In this document: positions 8,839-17,419 of the stretch, piece by piece
Layout of the letters: every line of letters begins with the position of its first letter
How positions within the stretch are numbered: position 1 is the first letter of the stretch
NCBI GenBank assembly: GCA_028279545.1
Contig: JANQNN010000046.1
Span: 1-45,129, forward strand
Direction of reading: 5' to 3'
Source of the DNA: Nitrosopumilaceae archaeon
GTDB lineage: Archaea > Thermoproteota > Nitrososphaeria > Nitrososphaerales > Nitrosopumilaceae
DNA length: 45,129 nt
Notes under the pieces: model-generated
What the model was told of the DNA's origin: nothing
The model's input: the letters and a program-made list of their open reading frames with translations, nothing else
Databases searched by the model: none
Made by a program: the position numbers and the translations under genes

Positions 8839-9768
8839 GTGAACGAGTTTTACAATAAAGACATCATATCAATTAAGGACTATTCCAAAGATCAACTAGA
8901 AAAAATCTTTGATTATACGGAAAAAATAATGAATCTGGACCTACCCACAAGAAGGGAAATTTGTAAGGGAAAAACCTTGAGTTACTTATTTTATGAACCA
9001 AGTACTCGAACTCGACTAAGCTTTGAATCAGCAATGGCCTCAATTGGTGGTAACTCTCTAGGAATTTCTGATATATCTTCTTCTTCAACTCAAAAAGGTG
9101 AAAGTCTAGCAGACACAGTAAAAATAATGTCAATATATTCAGACGTGGTTATTTTGCGACATCCTCTTGATGGATCCAGTAGGTTTGCTTCTGAAGTATC
9201 ATCAAAGCCAATCATTAATGCCGGAAGTGGAACTGAGGAACATCCAACACAAGCAATTCAGGATTTATTTACAATAAAAAAAGAAAAGAAAAAGATTGAT
9301 GGATTAAAAATTGGAATTATTGGAGATTTAAAATATGGAAGAACCGTTTATTCACTTTTAGCTGGCCTTGGAAACTATGATGTAGATGTTCATTTAATTT
9401 CTCCAAAACCATTGCAAATAAGATCAGATTCTATTTATGAAATTAGAAAAAAACTTACTTTTACTGAATCCACAGACCTAGAGGAATACATTGAAGATCT
9501 TGATGTTGTTTACGTAACACGTATTCAAAAAGAAAGATTTCCAGATGAAGAAGAATATCTAAAGGTCAAAGGAAGTTATGTAATTGGACTTGACATGCAA
9601 AAAAAGATGAAAGAGGATTCCATAATTTTACACCCTTTACCAAGATTGGATGAAATATCAATTGATGTTGATAAAACCAAAAATGCAAAATATTTTGAAC
9701 AAGCCGAAAATGGAAAGTATACTCGTGCAGCACTATTGGGTTTGATTCTAAATGAAAATGGATTTTAA
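8839..9768 (+). CDS. pyrB: Aspartate carbamoyltransferase catalytic subunit
   Basis: This 309-residue enzyme joins carbamoyl phosphate and aspartate to give N-carbamoyl-aspartate in UMP synthesis. The carbamoyl-phosphate loop STRTR (55-59) in EPSTRTRLSFESA, the K86 region STQKGESLADT, HPTQAIQD (135-142) and the C-terminal HPLPR motif are all present. Length is typical. The start is GTG; no ribosome-binding site is needed if the message is leaderless, as the TATA spacing suggests. It is divergent from pyrI, whereas many archaea have pyrB-pyrI in one operon. Confidence 0.97.
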   Translation: MNEFYNKDIISIKDYSKDQLEKIFDYTEKIMNLDLPTRREICKGKTLSYLFYEPSTRTRLSFESAMASIGGNSLGISDISSSSTQKGESLADTVKIMSIYSDVVILRHPLDGSSRFASEVSSKPIINAGSGTEEHPTQAIQDLFTIKKEKKKIDGLKIGIIGDLKYGRTVYSLLAGLGNYDVDVHLISPKPLQIRSDSIYEIRKKLTFTESTDLEEYIEDLDVVYVTRIQKERFPDEEEYLKVKGSYVIGLDMQKKMKEDSIILHPLPRLDEISIDVDKTKNAKYFEQAENGKYTRAALLGLILNENGF

Positions 9769-9832
9769 TAATTCTCAAATCCACGAAAATTTCCGTATTC
9801 CATATATCTGAAGAAAACCCACCTAAGATAGC

Positions 9833-10543
9833 TTGTCTCAAACAAAAATAATTCCAATTTTTCCATTAGAATTAGTGTTATTTCCAAGACAAGAACTTCC
9901 ACTTTGGATATTTGAACCACGGTACAAACAACTTGTTGATGACTGTATGATAGGTGATGGACAATTCGGTGTTTGTCTGGTTGATGTTTCAAATAAAATC
10001 AAAGGTTGGAATGGACCAAAATCCATTGGAACTATTGCTAAAATCACTAAATGTGAAGATATTGAAATTGATGGAATGCAGTTGCAAATCCAAACTTTAG
10101 GTCGAAGTAAATTTAAAATTAAAAAAATAATACCACCATCAATTGAGTTCCCTGAAAATTATGATCCACATTCCATTGATGGTCATCAAGTAATATCTGA
10201 TAATATCCAAAAATCAAACAATAATGAAAAATTATACATAAAAGCTGAGGTTGAATTAATTCCTGAAATTGATGATGATATTTTATTAAAACAATGGGAG
10301 CATTTAGTTGATTTATGGAAAGAAAAAATTACCAAACAAGCTTTTCCTCAAAAAATTGAACCATTTACACTAGATCAAATTTTAACTCAATACTATCTCA
10401 TTACCGACACTCCCACCATCGATTATGTCTATTCTTTATCAGCCCTTGGCGCTAAGGATCCAAATGATTTACAACCCATCTTAGAGGCAAATTCTATGGA
10501 AGAACTAATTAAAAGAGTTGAGGAATTACTGACAGTAAAATAA
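9833..10543 (+). CDS. Lon N-terminal-domain-like protein
   Basis: The 236-residue protein opens with IIPIFPLELVLFPRQELPLWIFEPRY, the PUA-like fold found at the N-terminus of Lon protease (LON substrate-binding domain). An all-helical stretch (about 125-230) follows. There is no ATPase or protease domain, so it is a stand-alone Lon-N protein like those seen in many bacteria and archaea; its biochemical role is not established. The TTG start is supported by a CATATATCTG box centred about 27 nt upstream. The next gene starts 16 bp after its stop and may be partly co-transcribed. Confidence 0.82.
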   Translation: MSQTKIIPIFPLELVLFPRQELPLWIFEPRYKQLVDDCMIGDGQFGVCLVDVSNKIKGWNGPKSIGTIAKITKCEDIEIDGMQLQIQTLGRSKFKIKKIIPPSIEFPENYDPHSIDGHQVISDNIQKSNNNEKLYIKAEVELIPEIDDDILLKQWEHLVDLWKEKITKQAFPQKIEPFTLDQILTQYYLITDTPTIDYVYSLSALGAKDPNDLQPILEANSMEELIKRVEELLTVK

Positions 10544-10559
10544 CCCCTATACTTCATAG

Positions 10560-11948
10560 ATGCTAATGTCATTTTTAATGATAGGAATAATTTTTCTTGG
10601 AGTAGCATTTTTGTTTCCAATTGGAAATGTTTATGGACATGGAATAGGAATTGATACAATTTCATCAGTTGATATTCAAGGAAAAGAAATCTCAATATCA
10701 GTAGAACTTCCATTGGCTTTCGATAGCCTAGATGAAAAACAAATAACCGTTACAGCAAAAGAGGATGAGAGTAAAGAAAATGCAAAAAATGTAACTTTTT
10801 TGATTGGTTTATTTCATGACGATGAAATGATTTTTAGAAATTATTTTTTTACATCTGATGGGGTACTTCCAATAAAAATAGCTCCTTCTCATGAGGGTGA
10901 AATTGAAATTCATGGGGAACAAGACAATTTTTTGGGAGCATGGTATGGTACACCATCCAAACCACTTGAAATTAGTGGACCGATTTTAAATTCAGGAGGA
11001 TTATACAATTTTGAAATTGAAGTAAGAACCATTGATGAACCCACCAACGTCATAGAAGACTCTGGAGTGTACAATGCGGATTTGAGTGTTGCAGAAACTA
11101 CAGAATTTTGGCAAAAAGATGGTAAAAATCAAGATGTCTTATTCAGGATGAAATCATATTTTGACACAATTTCAAAATTTGAATATGATCCTGAAAAAAA
11201 AATGGTAACTTTTGAAATGCCTTTTGATTGGAGCGAAAAACAAATGTCTCATATTCCAGTTGTCCATGAGGAAGTTCATTTCCCAAATGATTTTAGTGAA
11301 TTTTTCTCTGCAGGTTATACTGGTCAAGTAAATGGAATTGAATTATTCAAATCTTCAGTTACAGTTGATGATTATACTGAAGCGAATGAAAGGATAGTTC
11401 ATTTTGTTTTATTGCAAGATCATTTAAGATTTTTGAAAAACCAAATGAAACAAACTGGAGAACCATTACCTGATAATATGATTTTTACCTTGACAACTAC
11501 CGAAACAATTGATTTTCCACTATCAGCTTATACCAAAAGTGAAGATTTTCTAATACATCTATCCTGGGATCCCATTACAATTGAACCAGAAACCAATACA
11601 AAATTTGTCTTTACCATAAGAGATGGCAAGTCCGGTGAACCATTAAGAAATTCAGATTATACATTTGTAATTATACAAGGTGGAAAAGAAATTCATCGAG
11701 TAACAGGGGTTGCACAAATTGGCGGAGAATCTGAAGATTATTACTTTGAAGAAACTGAAACAGGACCTACCATAATTCGTTTTGAAAATATAAGAAACAC
11801 AGGTCAGGAAACAGAATTTGGAATTGTGGTTGCTCCAGAGTTTGGTTCAATAGCAGCAGTTATTCTTGTAATTTCTCTTATAGCGATAATTGTTTTGTCC
11901 AGAAAAACTTTGTTAAATCAAAGTAAATTACAATTAAAAAGCTACTAA
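10560..11948 (+). CDS. Exported GHG-family protein with PEFG-CTERM anchor
   Basis: A 462-residue secreted protein. A signal peptide (about 1-25) ends in NVYG just before HGIGID (H27). The body is a beta-rich domain shared with two other proteins in this window. Common motifs are LxxSGGLYxFxI, the segment FDTISKFEYDPE, FxMPFDWS, VVHEE and VNG...VDDY...IVHF. The C-terminus has the PEFG tetrad (426-429), a hydrophobic helix and an arginine (SRK), the layout of archaeal PEFG-CTERM substrates cleaved by a thaumarchaeal sortase-like protease. The function of the body domain is unknown. It lies beside the CopC/CopD fusion, so a role in metal handling at the surface is possible but not shown. Confidence 0.8.
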   Translation: MLMSFLMIGIIFLGVAFLFPIGNVYGHGIGIDTISSVDIQGKEISISVELPLAFDSLDEKQITVTAKEDESKENAKNVTFLIGLFHDDEMIFRNYFFTSDGVLPIKIAPSHEGEIEIHGEQDNFLGAWYGTPSKPLEISGPILNSGGLYNFEIEVRTIDEPTNVIEDSGVYNADLSVAETTEFWQKDGKNQDVLFRMKSYFDTISKFEYDPEKKMVTFEMPFDWSEKQMSHIPVVHEEVHFPNDFSEFFSAGYTGQVNGIELFKSSVTVDDYTEANERIVHFVLLQDHLRFLKNQMKQTGEPLPDNMIFTLTTTETIDFPLSAYTKSEDFLIHLSWDPITIEPETNTKFVFTIRDGKSGEPLRNSDYTFVIIQGGKEIHRVTGVAQIGGESEDYYFEETETGPTIIRFENIRNTGQETEFGIVVAPEFGSIAAVILVISLIAIIVLSRKTLLNQSKLQLKSY

Positions 11949-12015
11949 CTTTACTGTATCCATATTTTTGTTTGAAAATCTTTTGTCGTTTTTGACATCT
12001 TTCGTTCATTATTAT

Positions 12016-14817
12016 CTAAGAATTAACTAACTCGTTTAGTCTTCTTTTATCTCTAACACTTTTTACAAAAAACAAAGATGTAGCTATTATACCCATTGCA
12101 ATTAAAGGCGAAGCAAGTTCGGTATATTTTATTTCAAATTTATCGGTCTTTTGTAATTGAGAGGAAGTTAATGGCACTTCAGTTATTTGTACCATTCCTA
12201 ATTTGTTTGCTTGTTGTTCTACAAACCAAACATTGTTTTTGTCATCAGTTGTCATAAATTGAACAAATGATGTGGGACTTGGAACAGGTATATCTATCAA
12301 ATTTTCGTTATGAGGGTCGTATGCTGCAATATAATCAACTGTATGTAGTGCCATCCAGATATTCTCATATCTATCAAATGTCATTCCAAAAGGAAGGGCA
12401 TCTTTGACAGGTACTGGAATTTTTTCAAAGGTTTCTAAAATTGGATTAAATTTGGCAATTTGTGCTCCAGTATGTTCTGCAATCCAAAGATTCCCATCTT
12501 TATCAAAAATTAGTGCTTCTGGTCCTCGCAAGGGTTCATCATCAGAAAATTCTGTAATTTCATTATTTTCTGGATTGATAAATCCTATTGTTCCTGTTCC
12601 AGTTTTTGTAAACCAAATCTTTCCTTCCTTATCAATTGCTAGTGTAAAAGGTATGGCGCCTTTTTCTAATTGAAATTCCTCATACGAATTGGATTCTGGA
12701 ATGTATTTTACAATTTTATCTTGATTGTTAACTACTACCCAAATGTTTCCATCATAATCAGCTAGAATAAAGGAGGTTCTGCTTGTATCTAGTGATATTG
12801 GGATGGGGGGCAAATCAATTTTTGTAAATTTTGAATTTTTCGGATCAAAAGAACCTATCTCATTTCTCAAAGGATCTGTAAACCAAATCTTTCCTTCATT
12901 ATCTATTGTTAGCATTACTGAGACTTCGCCAACAAAGGAATGAGAAGTAAATTCTTTAGTATCTAGTGAGAATTGCCACAATCTAGGCTCTGTTGGATCA
13001 CTAATCCATATAGAATTTTTACCGTCATAAAGTGGGTATAGGGGTTTGGTAGTTTCAGGAAATTCATATTCAATGATTTCTGTTTGAATATCAGTAAGTC
13101 TTGGTTTAACAAGCAAATTCATTAAAATTGATTCATTTGCATTTTGGTTTCTTTGAATTTCAACTTCAGTTTGCCAATAACCCGAAAAACCAAAAGTCAA
13201 TTCTCCTTGAAATGTTGCTGGTTTGTTTTCATCCTGTTCGATTTTTTCCATAGAGACTTCTATTGGCGAAATTCCTCTTTGTGGGTTTGAAATTTTTACC
13301 TTCAACTCATCGGCATCTTGTAATTGATTATTTTCAGAGTCACTAATTTTTACGAGAATGCTATTTTCACCACTAGAAAATGGTGTAATTTCTATATCGA
13401 ATTTAGCACTCTTTGAAAATTCTGTAGTTTTAAATTCATACAACACTTCCTGAGCTTCAACACTTTGAATTTCTCCAGCAGGTAAAGTACCATTTGCAAG
13501 TAGCGCTACTACTCCAAGCAAAACTATTCCCAAGGCAGCATCAACCTTCAAAGATCTTTTTAGTTTTTTATGTACGGAAATGGAATTTGAACTAATTGCA
13601 TTTTCACCAGATTTTTGAACCTTATATTGAAAAAATGCACCTAATCCAATCATTATTGCTGCAATGGCAATTTTTGCCATGATTAACTTTCCATAAATAG
13701 ACTCAGAAATTAATCCCACATCACTTTCTAAAATCCACATTAAGGTTGGTCCAGTTATTATTACTATTCCAATTGCAATGATAAAGGCAATTGAAAATCT
13801 AGGAATCATAACAAGTGATAATTTTTCTCTCAAAGGATTTTCCAATTTTGAAAAAGTTGGAAGTAAGGTAAACACAAAATAGATTATTCCACCAATCCAA
13901 ATGGCTGCTACTAGATTGTGTATGTAATCAAGAATAATAGCTGACATTTCTTCACTTGCAGCACCATGGCTTATCATTGTCGTCGTACCAATTAATGCAA
14001 GAGATAACAAAAGTATTGGAATTTGATTCTTTTTTGTTAGATGTTTTTTTCTATCCATCCAAAACCATGCCCCTAAAAGAATTATCGTAATAATCATTCT
14101 AATTAACCAGGTTGTACCAAAAGTTGTTTGAATCATGTCAAAAGCTGAAGTTCCTAAACGTAACGATTGTACTGCAAGCATTGCTATGTTAGAAGCAAAT
14201 ACGGCTGCCAATCCCACTCCCAACAGGCTTACTAATTTATCATGATGAAAAGAATTTAATTTTTCAATATCTCTTCTTACAAATTCTTTGTTTTGAGTTC
14301 CCCAAATTAAAATCGAAGCAATAATAGCACCTAAAACTATTGTTTGTCCAACAAGTCCAGGAAACCTTGCTGCAGCTTCTGGAAAAAATATGATATCATA
14401 AATTGATCTTGGTGCATCAGTTGGTACATCAATTTTTACATCTCCTACTCCAAAAATAAAAGCAGCATCAACTAAATGCCCATCAACTTTGGATAGAACT
14501 TTACTGGTTACAGTATACACACCACTTTCAAGTGGAGGTGTGGTAACAACCAAAGAATTTTCTTCTACAATTAGCGAAACATCTTCAAGATGGTATGTTG
14601 AATCCTTGTTATCGATTTGAAATCCATTGCTATCAAAAACCTTTAGCGAGCTATACTCAAGCTCTATTGGTTCTGAATAATACACCGTAATTTCGGTTAC
14701 TCCTACGGGAGCATTGACTGATGAATTTGGATACGATTCTTCTAAGAATGGATGAGCCGAAGCATATGGTACTGAAATAGTTAAAACTAGCAATAAAATT
14801 ATCAGAAATTTTTTCAT
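12016..14817 (-). CDS. CopC-CopD-YtkA-like-propeller fusion membrane protein
   Basis: At 933 residues this is much longer than CopC or CopD. The order is a signal peptide (1-21); a CopC domain starting at His22 (HPFLEESYP) with a second copper-type histidine in KVDGHLVDAAFIFGVG; about eight membrane helices of CopD type (about 150-450); a beta domain resembling YtkA/FixH-like modules (about 460-570); a six-bladed NHL/Vgb-type propeller (about 575-885) with repeated IWFTDP, IWVVVNN, IWFTKTG, LWIAEHT and IWMALHT blades; and a C-terminal membrane helix (about 905-925). CopC/CopD proteins bind and move copper across the membrane. The outer propeller is an unusual addition that could dock a partner. 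The AT-rich TATA box GTTTAAATTATC is about 25 nt before the ATG. Confidence 0.85.
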   Translation of the reverse strand: MKKFLIILLLVLTISVPYASAHPFLEESYPNSSVNAPVGVTEITVYYSEPIELEYSSLKVFDSNGFQIDNKDSTYHLEDVSLIVEENSLVVTTPPLESGVYTVTSKVLSKVDGHLVDAAFIFGVGDVKIDVPTDAPRSIYDIIFFPEAAARFPGLVGQTIVLGAIIASILIWGTQNKEFVRRDIEKLNSFHHDKLVSLLGVGLAAVFASNIAMLAVQSLRLGTSAFDMIQTTFGTTWLIRMIITIILLGAWFWMDRKKHLTKKNQIPILLLSLALIGTTTMISHGAASEEMSAIILDYIHNLVAAIWIGGIIYFVFTLLPTFSKLENPLREKLSLVMIPRFSIAFIIAIGIVIITGPTLMWILESDVGLISESIYGKLIMAKIAIAAIMIGLGAFFQYKVQKSGENAISSNSISVHKKLKRSLKVDAALGIVLLGVVALLANGTLPAGEIQSVEAQEVLYEFKTTEFSKSAKFDIEITPFSSGENSILVKISDSENNQLQDADELKVKISNPQRGISPIEVSMEKIEQDENKPATFQGELTFGFSGYWQTEVEIQRNQNANESILMNLLVKPRLTDIQTEIIEYEFPETTKPLYPLYDGKNSIWISDPTEPRLWQFSLDTKEFTSHSFVGEVSVMLTIDNEGKIWFTDPLRNEIGSFDPKNSKFTKIDLPPIPISLDTSRTSFILADYDGNIWVVVNNQDKIVKYIPESNSYEEFQLEKGAIPFTLAIDKEGKIWFTKTGTGTIGFINPENNEITEFSDDEPLRGPEALIFDKDGNLWIAEHTGAQIAKFNPILETFEKIPVPVKDALPFGMTFDRYENIWMALHTVDYIAAYDPHNENLIDIPVPSPTSFVQFMTTDDKNNVWFVEQQANKLGMVQITEVPLTSSQLQKTDKFEIKYTELASPLIAMGIIATSLFFVKSVRDKRRLNELVNS

Positions 14818-14869
14818 TTAATCTTCAGTTTATCCATGATAATTTAAACAGTTTATCTGATTTGCAGTT

Positions 14870-14880
14870 TGTACCAATTC
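14870..14880 (+). promoter_or_regulatory. TGTACCAATTC half-site between copCD fusion and YtkA-like gene
   Basis: These 11 bases are identical to the promoter-proximal half of the inverted repeat at the CHRD-like gene (read on the minus strand at 23839-23849), with an AT-rich box about 5 nt downstream in both. The distal half is not present here. It lies between two divergent putative copper genes. Confidence 0.35.
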
Positions 14881-14918
14881 ACATAAAGATAATATCACGT
14901 ATAATTAGAATTATAACC

Positions 14919-15551
14919 ATGAAAGCCTCCTTTTTGGGTCTTGTCGCAGTATTATTTTCAATAGGAATGATGTCCCAAGCATATGCTCATACTACAGTCG
15001 AAGTTGAACAATTTGAAATTGAAGTTGGGTGGGGAATAGAACCTCCTATTGTAGGTCATAGAAATGATTTCGTATTTGAAATAAGTGAACCAGGAGAGAC
15101 TCAGGGAGTTAAAGTAGGAATAAAGAACGCTTTCAAAAATTTAGAAGCCACAGCTAAGTATGGCGGTGTAACGAAGGTTTTAGATATTGGTTCAGATCCT
15201 AAACCCGGACATTACTTTTCTCATGTAATCCCAACTAACACAGGTTCTTATTCAATTCAACTATCAGGAGAAATTAATGGAGTTTTAGTTAATGTAGATA
15301 TTCCTATTGAGGATGTAGAATCCACTGCAGTTTTGGACTTTCCACCAACAAGTGGCTCCTCATCTGATAAAGATATTATTGCGTTAAAAAGTGCGGTCTC
15401 TTCTCTTCAACAAGATGTTTCATCAATTCAATCAGGTACCGGAGTAGAAGTGTCTAATCAAGGGGCTGCATACGACTTTGCAATTCTTGGTTTATCAATT
15501 GCAGCTGCTGCAATAATTTTAGCAGTAATATCTTTGGTAAAAAGAAAATAG
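14919..15551 (+). CDS. Exported YtkA-like protein with coiled coil and C-terminal anchor
   Basis: I start at the ATG at 14919 (210 residues) because the protein then opens directly with a signal peptide (about 1-23, ending QAYA). An upstream TTG would add 19 residues before it. The mature protein would start with His24 (HTTVEVEQFEIEVGW). An immunoglobulin-like beta domain follows (about 24-145), then a Ser-rich linker, a short coiled coil (DIIALKSAVSSLQQDVSSI) and a C-terminal membrane helix with KRK at its end. A mature N-terminal histidine is typical of CopC/YtkA copper-binding domains. It is divergent from the CopC-CopD fusion, so a shared copper role is plausible but unproved. Confidence 0.75.
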   Translation: MKASFLGLVAVLFSIGMMSQAYAHTTVEVEQFEIEVGWGIEPPIVGHRNDFVFEISEPGETQGVKVGIKNAFKNLEATAKYGGVTKVLDIGSDPKPGHYFSHVIPTNTGSYSIQLSGEINGVLVNVDIPIEDVESTAVLDFPPTSGSSSDKDIIALKSAVSSLQQDVSSIQSGTGVEVSNQGAAYDFAILGLSIAAAAIILAVISLVKRK

Positions 15552-15567
15552 AAAAAAGGGTGTTTTC

Positions 15568-16437
15568 CTAAAGTCTAGGAATAACTCTAGATTTTGCAGT
15601 TACTGCAATGATGCTTACGATTGCAACACCTAGTATCATCATTGCGATTGTTCCAAATTCAGGAACGACATTTGAAAATACTACTTCTTCACCAATTGGT
15701 CCAGTTTTTTCATCTATTCCGTATCCTTGGAAAGTAACGGTAATGTCTACTGGGTCTGATGAGCTTAGTGGTGCTGTTTCATGCACTCCTTTACCTTCAT
15801 GGTGGTGTGCATCAGTATCATCTAGAACTGTTTCACCATTTTGAGTAACCATGATATCATGGTTGACATGTTCTGAATCTTCAAAGACAATTGAAATTTC
15901 CATTCGTTCGCCAGCTGCTGGTTCGGATGCCCAGACAGAAACTGTTGTTCCATCAGATAACATTCCAGTTGCACTTGCTGCGCCTTCCATGTGAACTTCC
16001 TTGTCCTCCATGTGCTTGTCTTCGTCCATGTGCTTGTCTTCTTCAGCGCCTGCTTCTTGAACAATTACAATTCCTTCCATCCAGGGATGAACCATACAAA
16101 AGTATGGATAAGTTCCAGCTTCTTCAAACTTATGTGTAAAAGTTGTTCCTGCCATAAACAAACTGCTGTCAAATGCACCAGATGGTCCATCTGTTGCACT
16201 TCCACCAGTAACAGTGTGAGCTGCTGTGTCGTCATTTGTCCAAGTTACTTCTCCACCAACATCAACTGTTACCTCATATGGAATGTAACATTCGTTAGTT
16301 TTTTCACATCCTGGAACAGATGTTCCCTCAGGAGTACTAACAGTTGCAGTTGGGTGATCTGCAAATGCTGGACTTGCAATCATTCCGGTTGCAATAGCAA
16401 ATAATACGAAGAAAGAGCCTATAGCTATAGTCTTCAT
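15568..16437 (-). CDS. Cupredoxin (plastocyanin-like) with PEFG-CTERM anchor
   Basis: This 289-residue exported blue copper protein has a signal peptide (1-27, SPAFA before DHP). Its cupredoxin domain (about 28-128) has type 1 copper ligands H74, C114, H117 and M120 in AAHTVTGG and YFCMVHPWMEG. A His/Met/Asp/Glu-rich linker (about 131-152, HMDEDKHMEDKEVHMEG) could hold extra copper. A second beta domain follows (about 155-250), then a PEFG-CTERM tail with PEFG at 259-262, a hydrophobic helix and a basic end. Such proteins are the proposed electron carriers of ammonia oxidation in these archaea, in place of cytochrome c. Which partner this one serves cannot be told. Confidence 0.93.
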   Translation of the reverse strand: MKTIAIGSFFVLFAIATGMIASPAFADHPTATVSTPEGTSVPGCEKTNECYIPYEVTVDVGGEVTWTNDDTAAHTVTGGSATDGPSGAFDSSLFMAGTTFTHKFEEAGTYPYFCMVHPWMEGIVIVQEAGAEEDKHMDEDKHMEDKEVHMEGAASATGMLSDGTTVSVWASEPAAGERMEISIVFEDSEHVNHDIMVTQNGETVLDDTDAHHHEGKGVHETAPLSSSDPVDITVTFQGYGIDEKTGPIGEEVVFSNVVPEFGTIAMMILGVAIVSIIAVTAKSRVIPRL

Positions 16438-16494
16438 TAAATCTAATATTAGCTGGCATACATAAAAACCTCTCTGGAGTTTTCACACTTGATT

Positions 16495-17313
16495 CTATTT
16501 TTTCTTAAACTGGTACAACTTTAACATTCCAAATGCCGGAATTCCTGCGTAAAGTCCAATATTTAACAAAATTACGGAAATTCCGTAACTTAACATTTCA
16601 CCTTCTGAATCAATTTCTACATAATTTAATAAAGAAAGGGACGCTAACATGGGCATTAAAGTTACTTTAACGGCTTCTTTGAAAATTGGATTTTCTCTTT
16701 CAAGGTCTGCAATGGTGGGTGAAAAGGAATAATAGATTTCATTAAAGGTTGTCATAAATGAGAATCCAGATTCTGTTTGTAGAATAGTGTTATCTCTTAG
16801 CTCTCTTAGTTGTTGTACTTGAGGGGCTAATTCAGAACCATACGTTGCAGTTGCAATCAAACAGCCCCCATTGTCTCCATTTTCTTGAGGGGGATTTTCA
16901 GGTTGAGCGTTTGCCTCTCCAACTAGGATGTCAAATGAAACTTTTTCAACTGGAATTGGTTGGAATAAAATTCCTTCAATTTCAAACTCGACAACGTATT
17001 GTCCATCTTCTGGAAATTCATACTTTAGATTATCAAGAGATCCTTCAGAGGTATGACTTAGCTGAGTTGGTCCCCAAATGGTTTCACCATCTTTGGAAAC
17101 CATAAACCTCCAATCAATATGCTCTTGGATTTTTTGTGTTTGAGGATTAATAAAATCAGTTTTTAGTGTGGTCAATTGTCCTGGCATAATTTCGTCAAAT
17201 GATAATTTTACATCTAAAGTTCCTTTATCAGTGGGTAAGGTTTGGGAATTTGTTTGTGCAAAAGCAGGTGTAATTATTAGAGCGATTAATAATAATCCAA
17301 ATAACTCTTTCAT
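16495..17313 (-). CDS. CFI-box-CTERM type exported membrane protein
   Basis: The 272-residue protein has a signal peptide (1-19, ending AFA), an extracellular beta domain (about 28-132), a Pro/Asn/Gly linker and a CFI-box. The CFI-box is GGCLIATATYGSELAPQVQQ with C151, followed by LRELRDNTILQTESG and a helical hydrophobic end (about 215-265) finishing with basic residues. The CFI-box is a recognised C-terminal domain, found in many bacterial and archaeal surface proteins, with an invariant cysteine; its function is unknown but processing or lipid attachment at Cys has been suggested. It is next to the cupredoxin on the same strand. Confidence 0.78.
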   Translation of the reverse strand: MKELFGLLLIALIITPAFAQTNSQTLPTDKGTLDVKLSFDEIMPGQLTTLKTDFINPQTQKIQEHIDWRFMVSKDGETIWGPTQLSHTSEGSLDNLKYEFPEDGQYVVEFEIEGILFQPIPVEKVSFDILVGEANAQPENPPQENGDNGGCLIATATYGSELAPQVQQLRELRDNTILQTESGFSFMTTFNEIYYSFSPTIADLERENPIFKEAVKVTLMPMLASLSLLNYVEIDSEGEMLSYGISVILLNIGLYAGIPAFGMLKLYQFKKK

Positions 17314-17419
17314 AAGATCTCTTTTTTATCACCATAAATAAAAATTACACCAAAAAATCAAATCAGGAAATTTACCCAAGTGGTAATTCTGTGCGATCTT
17401 TAAATATGGATTTCTCGCA

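Noticed and set aside
15991-16404. 137-residue plus-strand frame inside the cupredoxin gene
   Set aside because: It is antisense to a strong gene with conserved copper ligands. Its Cys/Ser/Thr-rich product comes from that gene's codon pattern.
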